NCBI GenBank assembly: GCA_947501275.1
Contig: CANMVD010000001.1
Coordinates: 310,001 to 374,000, forward strand
DNA length: 64,000 nt
Origin: an uncultured Tateyamaria sp.
GTDB taxonomy: Bacteria > Pseudomonadota > Alphaproteobacteria > Rhodobacterales > Rhodobacteraceae
Direction: 5' to 3'
The translations under genes and the position numbers were made by a program. Position 1 is the first letter of the stretch. Every line of letters begins with the position of its first letter. The notes beneath the pieces are model-generated. The model was not told where the DNA came from and did no database searches. It was given only the letters and a program-made list of their open reading frames with translations. This document shows positions 1-7,936 of the stretch, one piece after another.

Positions 1-284
1 GCTTTGACGGCAATGTCGTGATGATGTCCGCCGCCTATAACGCGGGGCCCAGCCGCCCCCTGCGCTGGATGGATCTATACGGTGATCCGCGCACCAAGGA
101 CGCAGATGCCATGATCGACTGGATCGAACACATCCCTTTTCGCGAAACCCGCAATTACGTGATGCGCGTGACCGAAAGCCTGCCAATCTATCGTGCGCGG
201 TTGGGGCGCGATGCATTGCCGATTCCGTTCACAGAAGAGCTGCGCGGCTCAACCCTGTTGCCGTTCGCGCCACAAGGTGAATAA
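1..284 (+). CDS. Lytic murein transglycosylase, C-terminal end (partial)
   Basis: Open from the left edge in the frame whose codons begin at base 3, and ending in TAA at 282-284. The visible piece begins FDGNVVMMSAAYNAG; the AAYNAG stretch is the conserved substrate-groove motif of Slt70-type soluble lytic transglycosylases (SLT domain), followed by the usual IPFRETRNYVMRV segment that closes the lysozyme-like fold. These periplasmic enzymes cleave the MurNAc-GlcNAc bond of peptidoglycan with 1,6-anhydro product formation. The catalytic Glu lies upstream, outside the window. The 3' end overlaps the convergent EamA gene by 36 bases. Confidence 0.9.
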   Translation, partial: FDGNVVMMSAAYNAGPSRPLRWMDLYGDPRTKDADAMIDWIEHIPFRETRNYVMRVTESLPIYRARLGRDALPIPFTEELRGSTLLPFAPQGE

Positions 285-1118
285 GCCCGCCGCCACGATA
301 ATCGCGGCGCCAATGGCCACATTCCAGTGCAGCGCCTCGCCAAACAGCGCTATCCCGACTGCTGCGGCGAAAACCATCTGCAAGTAGGCAAAGGGTTGGA
401 CCGCGCTGGCTTCTGCCACTTCGTAGCACCGGATCAGCAGCCAGTGCCCTGTGGCCCCCGTCAGGCACAGCGTGCCCATCCACACCCAGTCCGGGGCTGA
501 CATCGGTTCCCAGAACCACACACCGACACATGTCATGGCTGCCGCACCCATCGTGCCTGTCCAGAAAAAGCTGGTGGCGGTACTGTCCGTGCGCGCAACA
601 AAGCGCGTCAGCAAACCGTACATGGCAAACATGATAGCCGAGACGACCGGTATAATTGCGGCAGGATCAAAAACGCCGAGCCCCGGTCGCAGGATAAACA
701 GAACCCCGACAAAACCGGCCCCAATGGCCATCCAACGCCGCCACCCCACGCTTTCGCCCAAAACCGGGCCAGACAGTGCGGCAACCAAAAGGGGATAGGC
801 TGCGAAAACGGCGTGGCTTTCGACCAGCCCAAGAACGGTAAAGGCGGTGACCATCACGCAAATCTCGGCAGCGAGCAACAGGCCGCGCAAACCTTGTATC
901 ACCGGACGCGTTGTCTGGGCGGCCTGCATCATGCCGCCCGCCTTGCGTGCGGCAATTGCGATGACAAAGGCTGCGAAGAACCAATAGCGGATCATCACAA
1001 CCATAAAGACGTTGTATTCCCCTGCCAGATGCCGCGAAATGCCATCCTGCGCGGCAAACACCACGGACACGGCAACCATCAGCGCAATGCCAAGGCGCGT
1101 GTTGTTGCCAGCGCTCAT
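249..1118 (-). CDS. EamA/DMT-superfamily transporter
   Basis: Predicted inner-membrane protein of 289 residues with about ten hydrophobic segments arranged as two EamA repeats (roughly residues 8-140 and 150-285), the standard size and layout of drug/metabolite transporter superfamily permeases. It begins MSAGNNTRLG and contains the typical GEYNVFMVVMIRYWFFA and GEALHWNVAIGAAII segments. Substrate is not predictable. Its ATG overlaps the stop of mnmD (ATGA), so the two are probably co-transcribed, without implying a shared pathway. Confidence 0.88.
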   Translation of the reverse strand: MSAGNNTRLGIALMVAVSVVFAAQDGISRHLAGEYNVFMVVMIRYWFFAAFVIAIAARKAGGMMQAAQTTRPVIQGLRGLLLAAEICVMVTAFTVLGLVESHAVFAAYPLLVAALSGPVLGESVGWRRWMAIGAGFVGVLFILRPGLGVFDPAAIIPVVSAIMFAMYGLLTRFVARTDSTATSFFWTGTMGAAAMTCVGVWFWEPMSAPDWVWMGTLCLTGATGHWLLIRCYEVAEASAVQPFAYLQMVFAAAVGIALFGEALHWNVAIGAAIIVAAGLFTLWRERQQG

Positions 1119-1786
1119 GGCATGACGGCCCGCGTCATATGGCGCTTGCGGCCAAATCCGGGCACGCGGGTCACGTCAAAACCTGCATCCTCAAGCCCGC
1201 GGCGCACGAACCCCGCAGCCGTATAGGTGGCCGCAGTGCCACCCTTAGCCGTATGGCGCGCCACTTCGCCCATCAGGGCAGGTTCCCACAATTCCGGGTT
1301 CTTGGCCGGGGAAAAGCCATCCAGAAACCACGCATCCGCGCACCCGTCCCACGCCGGCAAAGCCATGCGCGCATCTCCGTGGATCACGCTGAGTGTCACA
1401 TCGCCCAAATCAAAAACCGACCCCTCGCCACCAACGGCAGCTACAAGCTCCGCAGCGAGGTCACTTACCTCGGGGAACGCCGCGAGAGCCTGTGCCATTT
1501 CTCGGGCATCCATCGGAAACGCTTCGAAACTCGTGAAATGCAGGCGGCCATTCGTTTTCGCTTCGCGCCACGCATACCATGTCGCGAGGAAATTCAGCCC
1601 TGTGCCAAATCCAAGTTCCGCCACATGAAACCCATCGCGAAACCGTGCAGGCAGATCATTGGCGTCCAGAAACACGTGACGCGTCTCAGCCAGCCCATCA
1701 TCAAGGCTGAAATACGGATCATCAAACCGCGATGACACAGGCACTTGGCCGTCGCGCCATTCCAACTCTGCCTTCTGGTCCTGCAT
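1115..1786 (-). CDS. mnmD: tRNA 5-methylaminomethyl-2-thiouridine methyltransferase (MnmD / MnmC N-domain)
   Basis: A 223-residue protein matching the DUF752 methyltransferase domain of MnmC: SAM-binding VAELGFGTGLNFL at about residues 55-67 and the hallmark DGFSPAKNPELW at about 156-167. The reaction is SAM-dependent methylation of nm5s2U to mnm5s2U at wobble position 34 of certain tRNAs. The frame stays open further upstream, but ATG at 1786 is chosen because the protein MQDQKAELEWRDG begins there in register with the family and the upstream residues are unlike it. The FAD half of MnmC is a separate divergent gene starting at 1850, so the bifunctional enzyme is split here. Confidence 0.88.
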   Translation of the reverse strand: MQDQKAELEWRDGQVPVSSRFDDPYFSLDDGLAETRHVFLDANDLPARFRDGFHVAELGFGTGLNFLATWYAWREAKTNGRLHFTSFEAFPMDAREMAQALAAFPEVSDLAAELVAAVGGEGSVFDLGDVTLSVIHGDARMALPAWDGCADAWFLDGFSPAKNPELWEPALMGEVARHTAKGGTAATYTAAGFVRRGLEDAGFDVTRVPGFGRKRHMTRAVMP

Positions 1787-1849
1787 CGTTTGGCCTTGTA
1801 TGAAACGCCTGTATGAAACTCGTGGCATCCTTGGACAAAGGCGAAGGCA

Positions 1850-2887
1850 TTGGCAACGGCTGAGATCACGGTACGGGGCGCGGGCATCTTTGGCCTGTCG
1901 ATTGCATGGACGCTGGTACAACGCGGGGCAAGTGTACAGGTCGTGGATCCGAACGGAGCCGCAGCAGGGGCCAGCGGCGGAATTGTGGGGGCCCTGGCAC
2001 CACATGTGCCGGAGAACTGGAACGCCAAAAAACAGTTCCAACTGGAAAGCCTGTTGATGGCGGCGCGATTTTGGGAAGAGGTCGAGGCCACAGGAGGCGT
2101 ATCACCCGGCTATGCACGTCTGGGACGCACGCAACCGATTGCGGATGAGGCTGCGTTGGAACTGGCGCATCGACGCGCAGGCACTGCAGCCGAACTGTGG
2201 GCCGACGCGGCAGACTGGATTGTGCGCCCCATGGCAGATCCGGACTGGCATGCGCTCAGCGCAACAGGATTCGAAGTGCACGATACCCTGAGCGCCCGCA
2301 TTCATCCTCGTCAGGCCTGCATGGCCCTAGTTGCTGCATTGCATGCACACGGCGTCACCGTGCAGCGCGAGGCCGAAGACACGGGCACTGTTATTCATGC
2401 AACCGGGGTCGCTGGACTGGATACTCTCAACGCAGGCCATTCGCGACTGGTGGGAGCGGGGATCAAGGGGCAAGCCGCTTTGCTCGACTTTGACGCAGCG
2501 GGTGCTGCGCAACTGTTTGCAGATACGCTCCACATTATTCCACATGCAGACGGGACCACTGCAATTGGATCGACCACCGAACGCGCATTCGATGATCCAA
2601 CCAGCACCGACGCGCAATTGGATGACATTCTGCTACGCGCCCGTAGGGTGGTTCCCGCGCTGAAAAACGCCCCGGTCATTGCCCGCTGGGCGGGACTGCG
2701 TCCACGCAGCCGCAGCCGCGCCCCCATGTTAGGGGCGTGGCCCGACAGATCAGGCCATTTCATCGCAAATGGTGGCTTTAAAATCGGATTTGGCATGGCG
2801 CCCAAGATCGCCGCGACCATGGCGGATCTCATCCTCGAAGACCGCGATACGATCCCGCCCGGGTTCGAGGTCGCCGCGTCTTTCTAG
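1850..2887 (+). CDS. FAD-dependent oxidoreductase, MnmC C-domain-like
   Basis: A 345-residue DAO-fold flavoprotein: GAGIFG at residues 10-15 is the FAD-binding motif, followed by ASGGIVGALAPHVPENW, which resembles the ASG..GxLxP region of MnmC2, and a C-terminal FxxNGGFKIGFGMAP FAD-binding segment. Expected role: oxidative removal of the carboxymethyl group of cmnm5s2U to give nm5s2U, feeding the divergent mnmD product. The start is TTG at 1850, preceded by AAGG at 1844-1847; no in-frame ATG exists nearby. A generic glycine/D-amino-acid oxidase is the main alternative; the neighbour favours the tRNA role. Confidence 0.75.
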   Translation: MATAEITVRGAGIFGLSIAWTLVQRGASVQVVDPNGAAAGASGGIVGALAPHVPENWNAKKQFQLESLLMAARFWEEVEATGGVSPGYARLGRTQPIADEAALELAHRRAGTAAELWADAADWIVRPMADPDWHALSATGFEVHDTLSARIHPRQACMALVAALHAHGVTVQREAEDTGTVIHATGVAGLDTLNAGHSRLVGAGIKGQAALLDFDAAGAAQLFADTLHIIPHADGTTAIGSTTERAFDDPTSTDAQLDDILLRARRVVPALKNAPVIARWAGLRPRSRSRAPMLGAWPDRSGHFIANGGFKIGFGMAPKIAATMADLILEDRDTIPPGFEVAASF

Positions 2888-3681
2888 GCTTGCGCCGTCA
2901 TGCACATGCGCCCATCCGGCCCTGCCACCCAGAATGAGCGGCCCGCGCGACAAAATACAGCCTTTTCGTGGTGCATAAGTGGCGCGGTTGCGCGGAATGA
3001 AAAGTGCGCAAGCGGACCCAGTTCCGCTTCTGCCATCTCCATCAGACAATGCGCCAGTAGCGGGCCATGAACGACAAGACCGTCATACCCCTCGACGTCA
3101 CGGGCATAAGGCTGATCGTAGTGAATGCGGTGGCCATTGAACGTCAGCGCCGAATAGCGAAACAGGACGGTCGCATCAAATTCACGGCTGTACTGCGCGT
3201 CAGCTTCTTGTGGCGCGCGTGGTGGTGTCGGTCTGGGCGCATTCGGCTTCGGGTCTTCGCGATAGACCAGATCCTGCCACTCGCTGATGCACAATACACC
3301 GTCCTGCCAGATCTCATGGCGCAACGTGACAAAGGCCAGAGGCCCCGTGCGGCCCGTTTTGGCAGTGGCTTGTTCACATACCGACACCCTTTCGGCGCGA
3401 CGTCCTAACCGAAGTGCGGAGTGGAACTGCAACCGCCCGCCTGCCCACATCCGACGGGGCAAGCCCATATCCGGGATCAGGCCACCGACCTTTGGATGCC
3501 CATCACGCCCCAAACCATTGGGCGCAACAGGATCCCAGAAATAGAGCTGGTGAAAGAACGGCGGCGCCTGATCACCTGAGCTCAGATCCGCAGCCTGACC
3601 GAGCGCTACTTTCAGCGCGCAGGCACGGGCCGGGTCCAAAACATCGCTTTGACGCAACTCGGGGATCGGGGCAGTCTGCAT
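2884..3681 (-). CDS. MaoC/FAS1-like dehydratase-hydratase (HTD2/mesaconyl-CoA hydratase type)
   Basis: A 265-residue double hot-dog protein with an N-terminal FAS1-like dehydratase half (HQLYFWDP, GLPRRMWAGGRLQFH) and a C-terminal MaoC half with FRYSALTFNGHRIHYD and YDGLVVHGPLLA. The R-x-S-x-L-T-x-N-x-H-x-I-H-x-D signature is the hydratase 2 motif with the catalytic Asp/His pair. Such enzymes hydrate or dehydrate branched enoyl-CoA thioesters such as mesaconyl-C4-CoA or itaconyl-CoA; the exact substrate is not visible. It is convergent with the FAD gene (4-base overlap) and divergent from the VOC gene (2-base overlap). Confidence 0.8.
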   Translation of the reverse strand: MQTAPIPELRQSDVLDPARACALKVALGQAADLSSGDQAPPFFHQLYFWDPVAPNGLGRDGHPKVGGLIPDMGLPRRMWAGGRLQFHSALRLGRRAERVSVCEQATAKTGRTGPLAFVTLRHEIWQDGVLCISEWQDLVYREDPKPNAPRPTPPRAPQEADAQYSREFDATVLFRYSALTFNGHRIHYDQPYARDVEGYDGLVVHGPLLAHCLMEMAEAELGPLAHFSFRATAPLMHHEKAVFCRAGRSFWVAGPDGRMCMTAQA

Positions 3682-4117
3682 GACATATGATGTGGCACGG
3701 AGATCCGCCTTGAACCAGCCCCAACTTGCACGCCTTGATCATCTCGTCCTGACGGTCGCAGATATCAAAACCAGTCGGGCTTTTTACTGTGACGTTCTGG
3801 GTATGCGACATCTGCCCTTTCGCGTCGCAGATGGGAGCACGCGGCATGCACTGGCCTTTGGAGATCAGAAAATAAACCTGCACGAGGCTGGCGCAGAATT
3901 TGAACCCAAGGCCCGCATTCCTACGCGCGGCAGCGCAGATCTATGTTTTCTAAGCGATACGGCGCTTGTGCATTGGCAAGAGCATCTGAGTGTCCACGAG
4001 ATAGAGATCGCGGATGGCCCCATACGCCGCAGCGGTGCCACAGGGCCGATCCTGTCTATCTATGTGCGTGATCCCGACGGGAACCTGATCGAGATTTCGA
4101 ACCCGATCAACGACTGA
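3680..4117 (+). CDS. VOC-family (glyoxalase/bleomycin-resistance) protein
   Basis: A 145-residue single-domain vicinal-oxygen-chelate protein. LDHLVLTVADI (metal-ligand-type His about residue 21) opens the first beta-alpha-beta-beta-beta module and YVRDPDGNLIEISN (Glu about 138) closes the second. Family members are dioxygenases, glyoxalases, epimerases or antibiotic-binding proteins, and nothing here specifies the reaction. The ATG at 3680 lies head to head with the MaoC-like gene; an internal start closer to the domain (about residue 10-15) is possible. Confidence 0.82.
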   Translation: MTYDVARRSALNQPQLARLDHLVLTVADIKTSRAFYCDVLGMRHLPFRVADGSTRHALAFGDQKINLHEAGAEFEPKARIPTRGSADLCFLSDTALVHWQEHLSVHEIEIADGPIRRSGATGPILSIYVRDPDGNLIEISNPIND

Positions 4118-4649
4118 CCTCGGCACGCAACGACGCCATCAGCTGTTCGAGGTCCTTGAGGTACATGTCGCCAGTCAGCATGTCATTTTCATCAAATTGG
4201 GACTGGCAGGCGGCAAGGTGCACCTCGGGCCCAAGCAAAAGCCGCGGGCGGAAGGGGACAAGATAGGTCCGCAAAACAAGCTGGGCCCGTTCGCCACCAG
4301 CGCGACCAGCGGCGGACGACATAACAGCCACAGGCTTGTCTGCCCACGGATTGCCCTCCACACGACTGACCCAATCCAAGGCGTTCTTCAAAGCACCCGA
4401 TGGGCCTTTGTTATATTCCGGTGTCGATATGGCAACGGCGTCCGCTTCGGCAATCTGTTCTGCCAAGCGAGTGACGGATGCCGGTATGCCCTCGGCGGAT
4501 TCGAGATCCCCGTCATAAAGCGGCATTTGCAAATCCGCCTCGACATAGGTGCAGTCGCCGAACAGTCGGGCGGCTTCGCGCAGAAGTTTGCGGTTGGTAG
4601 CCCCTGCCCGCAAGGAACCGGAAATACCCAAAAGCGTCAGCGTTGCCAT
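4107..4649 (-). CDS. NADPH-dependent FMN reductase (flavodoxin fold)
   Basis: A 180-residue flavodoxin-like oxidoreductase. GISGSLRAGATNR near residues 8-20 is the FMN phosphate-binding loop and STPEYNKGPSGALKNALDW the second conserved flavin-contact motif of the NADPH_red/ChrR/azoreductase group. It probably reduces quinones, chromate or free FMN with NADPH in the cytoplasm. ATG at 4649 with an AGGAC ribosome site is preferred over the upstream in-frame ATG at 4697, which adds 16 residues without domain similarity. Its 3' end overlaps the convergent VOC gene by 11 bases. Confidence 0.85.
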   Translation of the reverse strand: MATLTLLGISGSLRAGATNRKLLREAARLFGDCTYVEADLQMPLYDGDLESAEGIPASVTRLAEQIAEADAVAISTPEYNKGPSGALKNALDWVSRVEGNPWADKPVAVMSSAAGRAGGERAQLVLRTYLVPFRPRLLLGPEVHLAACQSQFDENDMLTGDMYLKDLEQLMASLRAEVSR

Positions 4650-4706
4650 GTCGTTGTCCTTATGTGTTCGCCAAACACAATGGCAAGCTGTCCGCACATG
4701 GCAAGA

Positions 4707-4729
4707 GGCCCCGGACGATATCCGGGGCC
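4707..4729 (-). terminator. GC-rich hairpin downstream of the OmpA lipoprotein gene
   Basis: Perfect 9-bp inverted repeat (GGCCCCGGA at 4707-4715, TCCGGGGCC at 4721-4729) with a 5-base loop, lying 27 bases beyond the stop of the minus-strand OmpA-family gene. On the minus strand it is followed only by TCTTGCC, so it is a weak intrinsic terminator or a 3' end stabiliser. It sits between two minus-strand genes and so separates the lipoprotein transcript from the FMN reductase gene. Confidence 0.6.
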
Positions 4730-4756
4730 AAAATCAGTGCAGTTCCCAAGAATTGA

Positions 4757-5416
4757 TCACACAGCGTTCGGCAGGATCACAATTTCCACGCGACGGTTCT
4801 GGGCTTTGCCCTCCGGCGTCAGGTTGCTTGCGATGGGTTGGCTTTCGCCTCGCCCAAAGGTCTGAATCCGGTTGAACGGAATACCGCGGCCCAACAGAAC
4901 ATCCGCAACAGCATTGGCACGGCGCTCACTCAATTGTTGGTTAAAGGCGGCCTCGCCATCAGAATCGGTATGGCCGACGATCTGCACGGTCGAGTTTGGA
5001 TAATCACCCAAGCTGCCAGCCAGAATGCCCAGATCAGATTGCAAATCAGGCCGTACCGCAAAGCTGTTTACCGCAAACAGCAGATCCTGTGGGAAAGACA
5101 CGATCAGACGGTCGCCCGTATTGGTTATGGTGACACGGTCGTTTCCAAGGTTCTGGCGCAGTTCGGCCTCTTGCTTGTCGAGGTTGTAGCCAATACCGGC
5201 CCCCACAGCACCACCCAGTGCCGCACCGATCACGGCGCCACGGCCTCGGTCGCCATCACTGATGATCGCGCCCAGCACGGCACCCGTGCCAGCACCGATC
5301 AGAGCGCCTTGGTTCGCGTTCTTATTTTCCGGGTTGCCACCCAGAGTGCTTGGGTCCGTACAGGCCCCCAACACCATGACGGTGCTCAATGCGATGGAAA
5401 ATGAAAGTTTTTTCAT
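4757..5416 (-). CDS. OmpA-family lipoprotein with glycine-zipper domain
   Basis: A 219-residue predicted outer-membrane lipoprotein. It has a signal peptide with lipobox LGAC (lipidated Cys19), a glycine-zipper stretch at about residues 37-78 (GALIGAGTGAVLGAI, GAALGGAVGAGIG), then a C-terminal OmpA-like peptidoglycan-binding domain with VGHTDSDGEAAFN near 148-159 and NRRVEI near the end. The YiaD-type arrangement anchors the outer membrane to the cell wall. Start ATG at 5416 gives a complete signal peptide. The 142 bases upstream (to 5558) show nothing beyond an ordinary promoter region. Confidence 0.93.
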   Translation of the reverse strand: MKKLSFSIALSTVMVLGACTDPSTLGGNPENKNANQGALIGAGTGAVLGAIISDGDRGRGAVIGAALGGAVGAGIGYNLDKQEAELRQNLGNDRVTITNTGDRLIVSFPQDLLFAVNSFAVRPDLQSDLGILAGSLGDYPNSTVQIVGHTDSDGEAAFNQQLSERRANAVADVLLGRGIPFNRIQTFGRGESQPIASNLTPEGKAQNRRVEIVILPNAV

Positions 5417-5558
5417 GGTCGTTTCCTACTGCCTTCGAAAATCGGCCCCGTTCGGGCAGGGCACGTGATTGATGGCGCTAAGATAGTCATGCAGGAGGGC
5501 AACAAAATAGGGGGAAAATCACATAAGCGGCATCCCGCCAATGCGCTTCTGTACTTTT

Positions 5559-6419
5559 TCAGGCCTCGATACGCGCGGATTCATAGGCCAAGAGGGCCCG
5601 TTTGACCGGCAATCCCCAATGATATCCTCCCAAAGCCCCCGACTTGCGAAGAGCACGATGGCAGGGGATCAACCAACTGATCGGGTTGCGGCCAACAGCT
5701 GTACCAACCGCGCGTACGGCGCGGGGGTTTCCGATGCTGCCAGCAATTTCGGAATACGTAGTCACGTGCCCGGACGGGATGCGCAGCAATGCCTCCCACA
5801 CCTTGATCTGGAAAGGCGCTCCGATAAGATACAGTGGCGCCTCTTTCAGCGCGTCATCTTCGGCTCCAAAGGCGGCCAGAACCCATGGGCGCAAGCGCAT
5901 CGGGTCTTCTACAAATGTCGCTTGCGGCCAGCGGCGCACCAGATCCTGCATGGCCCAGTCTTCGCCCATTTCGGCCGCGAAACCGACGCCGCAAATGCCC
6001 TTGTCCGTTCCCATGACCAGCGCCAAACCGAAGGGGCTATCGAACCATCCCCAGTAGATGGTCAGATTAGCACCGCCCTTGGCGTATTCCCCCGGACTCA
6101 TCGCCTCCCACCGAAGAAACAAGTCGTGCAGGCGCCCGCTGCCACTCAAGCCTGATGACTGCGCCGCCTCAAGCATCGTGAACCGGTCGGCCAGCAGGGA
6201 TTTGGCATGCCCAAGGGTGAGATACTGCTGATAGCGTTTGGGCGAAACGCCCACCCACCTCGAAAAAACACGCTGAAAGTGGGCAGGGCTCATTCCCATC
6301 TCTGACGCCAAGGCATCAAGGGTCAAGGGTTCGTCAGCGCCGTCGATCACTTCGATCGCGCGGCGCACGACGTTGTAGTGGTATCGTGACTCTGTGTCGG
6401 TCTGTGCGTTCTGTTCCAT
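5559..6419 (-). CDS. Ada-like AraC regulator / methylated-DNA-cysteine methyltransferase
   Basis: A 286-residue two-domain protein: an AraC-type helix-turn-helix region at about residues 30-115 followed by an O6-alkylguanine-DNA alkyltransferase domain, with the acceptor cysteine in IPCHR (Cys253) and the downstream GGYHWG loop. It repairs O6-alkylguanine by suicidal transfer. E. coli Ada also has an N-terminal Zn domain whose Cys accepts methyl from phosphotriesters and switches on transcription; that domain is absent. ATG at 6419 is chosen because sequence upstream in the same frame is low-complexity read-through. Confidence 0.88.
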   Translation of the reverse strand: MEQNAQTDTESRYHYNVVRRAIEVIDGADEPLTLDALASEMGMSPAHFQRVFSRWVGVSPKRYQQYLTLGHAKSLLADRFTMLEAAQSSGLSGSGRLHDLFLRWEAMSPGEYAKGGANLTIYWGWFDSPFGLALVMGTDKGICGVGFAAEMGEDWAMQDLVRRWPQATFVEDPMRLRPWVLAAFGAEDDALKEAPLYLIGAPFQIKVWEALLRIPSGHVTTYSEIAGSIGNPRAVRAVGTAVGRNPISWLIPCHRALRKSGALGGYHWGLPVKRALLAYESARIEA

Positions 6420-6481
6420 GCCGCTCAAGATAGGCTCAAGGCACACCCTATGCGACCCGTTTCCTGCGCAGATTTGACCGC

Positions 6482-7141
6482 TCAGGCGCGTTTGTGCAGA
6501 AGGCTTGCGTTCTTGTTGGCCAAAAACACCTGAGAGTCCTCGCGCGGCAGGATCGGAGCCACCGGCTCCATCACACGGTCGCGCAATTGCGTGCAGATGG
6601 GATCGGAATCCGGCAGGTTGTTGGCAGCATCTGCGATGAACAGCGATCCTGCCCACACGCCTTCCACCTGGATAAGGTGATGCCCGTCGAGCAAGAGCGA
6701 CACATAGTTCACACGCTCGGCTTTGGGTCTCTCAATCGGCACCAGTCGCGGTGCCAGAACATCCGCGGCGATCAAAACGCCATCGTCAGAGTCCTTGTCA
6801 AAGGTGCGTTCCACATAAATCAGCTGTGAGGGCGACAACATCATGTCACGGTTGGGAAGATCATCGTCAAAGGCTCCCCGTTCGACCCGGACAGGGGCCA
6901 GTTCGGGCAAATGCTGCAACGTCGACATGGACAGCTTGTTGTGTTCGACCCAAAGCACTGGCTGGAACCCGGCGCCCCGGGTCAAAACCTTGTCTCCCAC
7001 AGCGATCCACTCGAGGGGCTGTGGACCATCCTCGGTCATCACCAAAGACCGCGCACAAAAGCCTGAAAGCACTGCAAATTCACGTTGATACGTTTCAGCC
7101 GCTGACCTGCGCGGTCGAGCGCGCCGTGACACTTGTTCCAT
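6482..7141 (-). CDS. Hint-domain protein
   Basis: A 219-residue protein with a Hedgehog/intein (Hint) autoprocessing fold from about residue 25: the candidate nucleophile Cys29 in VLSGFCARS, then PLEWIAVGDKVLTRGAGFQPVLWV, matching the canonical VExLxxGDxVxTxxxGxQPIxW pattern. In Rhodobacterales such domains occur alone or attached to secreted calcium-binding proteins. No repeats or signal peptide are visible. ATG at 7141 has GAGG nine bases upstream, so it is preferred over a GTG at 7156. The role is unknown; processing of itself or of a partner is only family-based inference. Confidence 0.82.
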   Translation of the reverse strand: MEQVSRRARPRRSAAETYQREFAVLSGFCARSLVMTEDGPQPLEWIAVGDKVLTRGAGFQPVLWVEHNKLSMSTLQHLPELAPVRVERGAFDDDLPNRDMMLSPSQLIYVERTFDKDSDDGVLIAADVLAPRLVPIERPKAERVNYVSLLLDGHHLIQVEGVWAGSLFIADAANNLPDSDPICTQLRDRVMEPVAPILPREDSQVFLANKNASLLHKRA

Positions 7142-7291
7142 TCCTAAACACCTCACTCAATACCTCACATCCCGCCAATACAGGTGAGAACATGAAGAAA
7201 GGGCTAACAAGTGAGCTAATGATGCCAAGGATTTTAACACTTTTCCCTTGAGCGCTTGCCCGCGTGCCCGAATTTGAGCATACCGAACGTC

Positions 7292-7936
7292 ATGGCAAAG
7301 CAGCTCGACTATCACACCATTCGCGCCATTTTTGAGCGTTTTCACGACGCTGATCCGGCACCCGAAGGCGAACTGGAACATGTTAACGTCTACACTCTGG
7401 TTGTGGCTGTCGCCTTGTCGGCGCAAGCAACGGACGCAGGCGTAAACAAGGCAACCCGCGGTCTGTTCGCCGTCGCAGACACTCCGCAAAAGATGCTGGA
7501 CCTTGGCCTTGAAGGGCTGACCGAGCACATCAAGACAATCGGTTTGTTTCGTCAAAAGGCGAAGAACGTCATGAAGCTCAGCCAGATTCTGGTGGACGAG
7601 TACAATGGCGAAGTTCCCAACAGCCGGGCGGCCTTGCAATCTCTGCCCGGTGTGGGGCGCAAGACGGCCAATGTCGTGCTGAACATGTGGTGGCAGCTGC
7701 CCGCCCAGGCCGTCGACACCCATATCTTCCGCGTTGGCAACCGCACCGGCATTGCTCCCGGCAAGACGGTGGATGTCGTCGAACGCGCGATTGAAGACCA
7801 CATTCCCGCCGACTATCAGCTTCATGCCCACCACTGGCTGATCCTGCACGGCCGCTATCACTGCAAGGCGCGCAAACCCATGTGCCCGACCTGCATTATC
7901 CGCGATCTCTGCCCCTTTGAGGACAAAACCACATGA
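7292..7936 (+). CDS. nth: Endonuclease III (DNA glycosylase/AP lyase)
   Basis: A 214-residue enzyme removing oxidised pyrimidines in base-excision repair. The helix-hairpin-helix LPGVGRKTANVVL contains the catalytic Lys124; Asp142 lies in VDTHIFRV; the 4Fe-4S ligands Cys191, Cys198, Cys201 and Cys207 follow the exact C-x6-C-x2-C-x5-C spacing. ATG at 7292 (MAKQLDYHTI) matches family starts; a TTG at 7256 would add 12 residues. The stop overlaps the ATG of the kinase gene (ATGA), so the genes are coupled in translation. Confidence 0.96.
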   Translation: MAKQLDYHTIRAIFERFHDADPAPEGELEHVNVYTLVVAVALSAQATDAGVNKATRGLFAVADTPQKMLDLGLEGLTEHIKTIGLFRQKAKNVMKLSQILVDEYNGEVPNSRAALQSLPGVGRKTANVVLNMWWQLPAQAVDTHIFRVGNRTGIAPGKTVDVVERAIEDHIPADYQLHAHHWLILHGRYHCKARKPMCPTCIIRDLCPFEDKTT

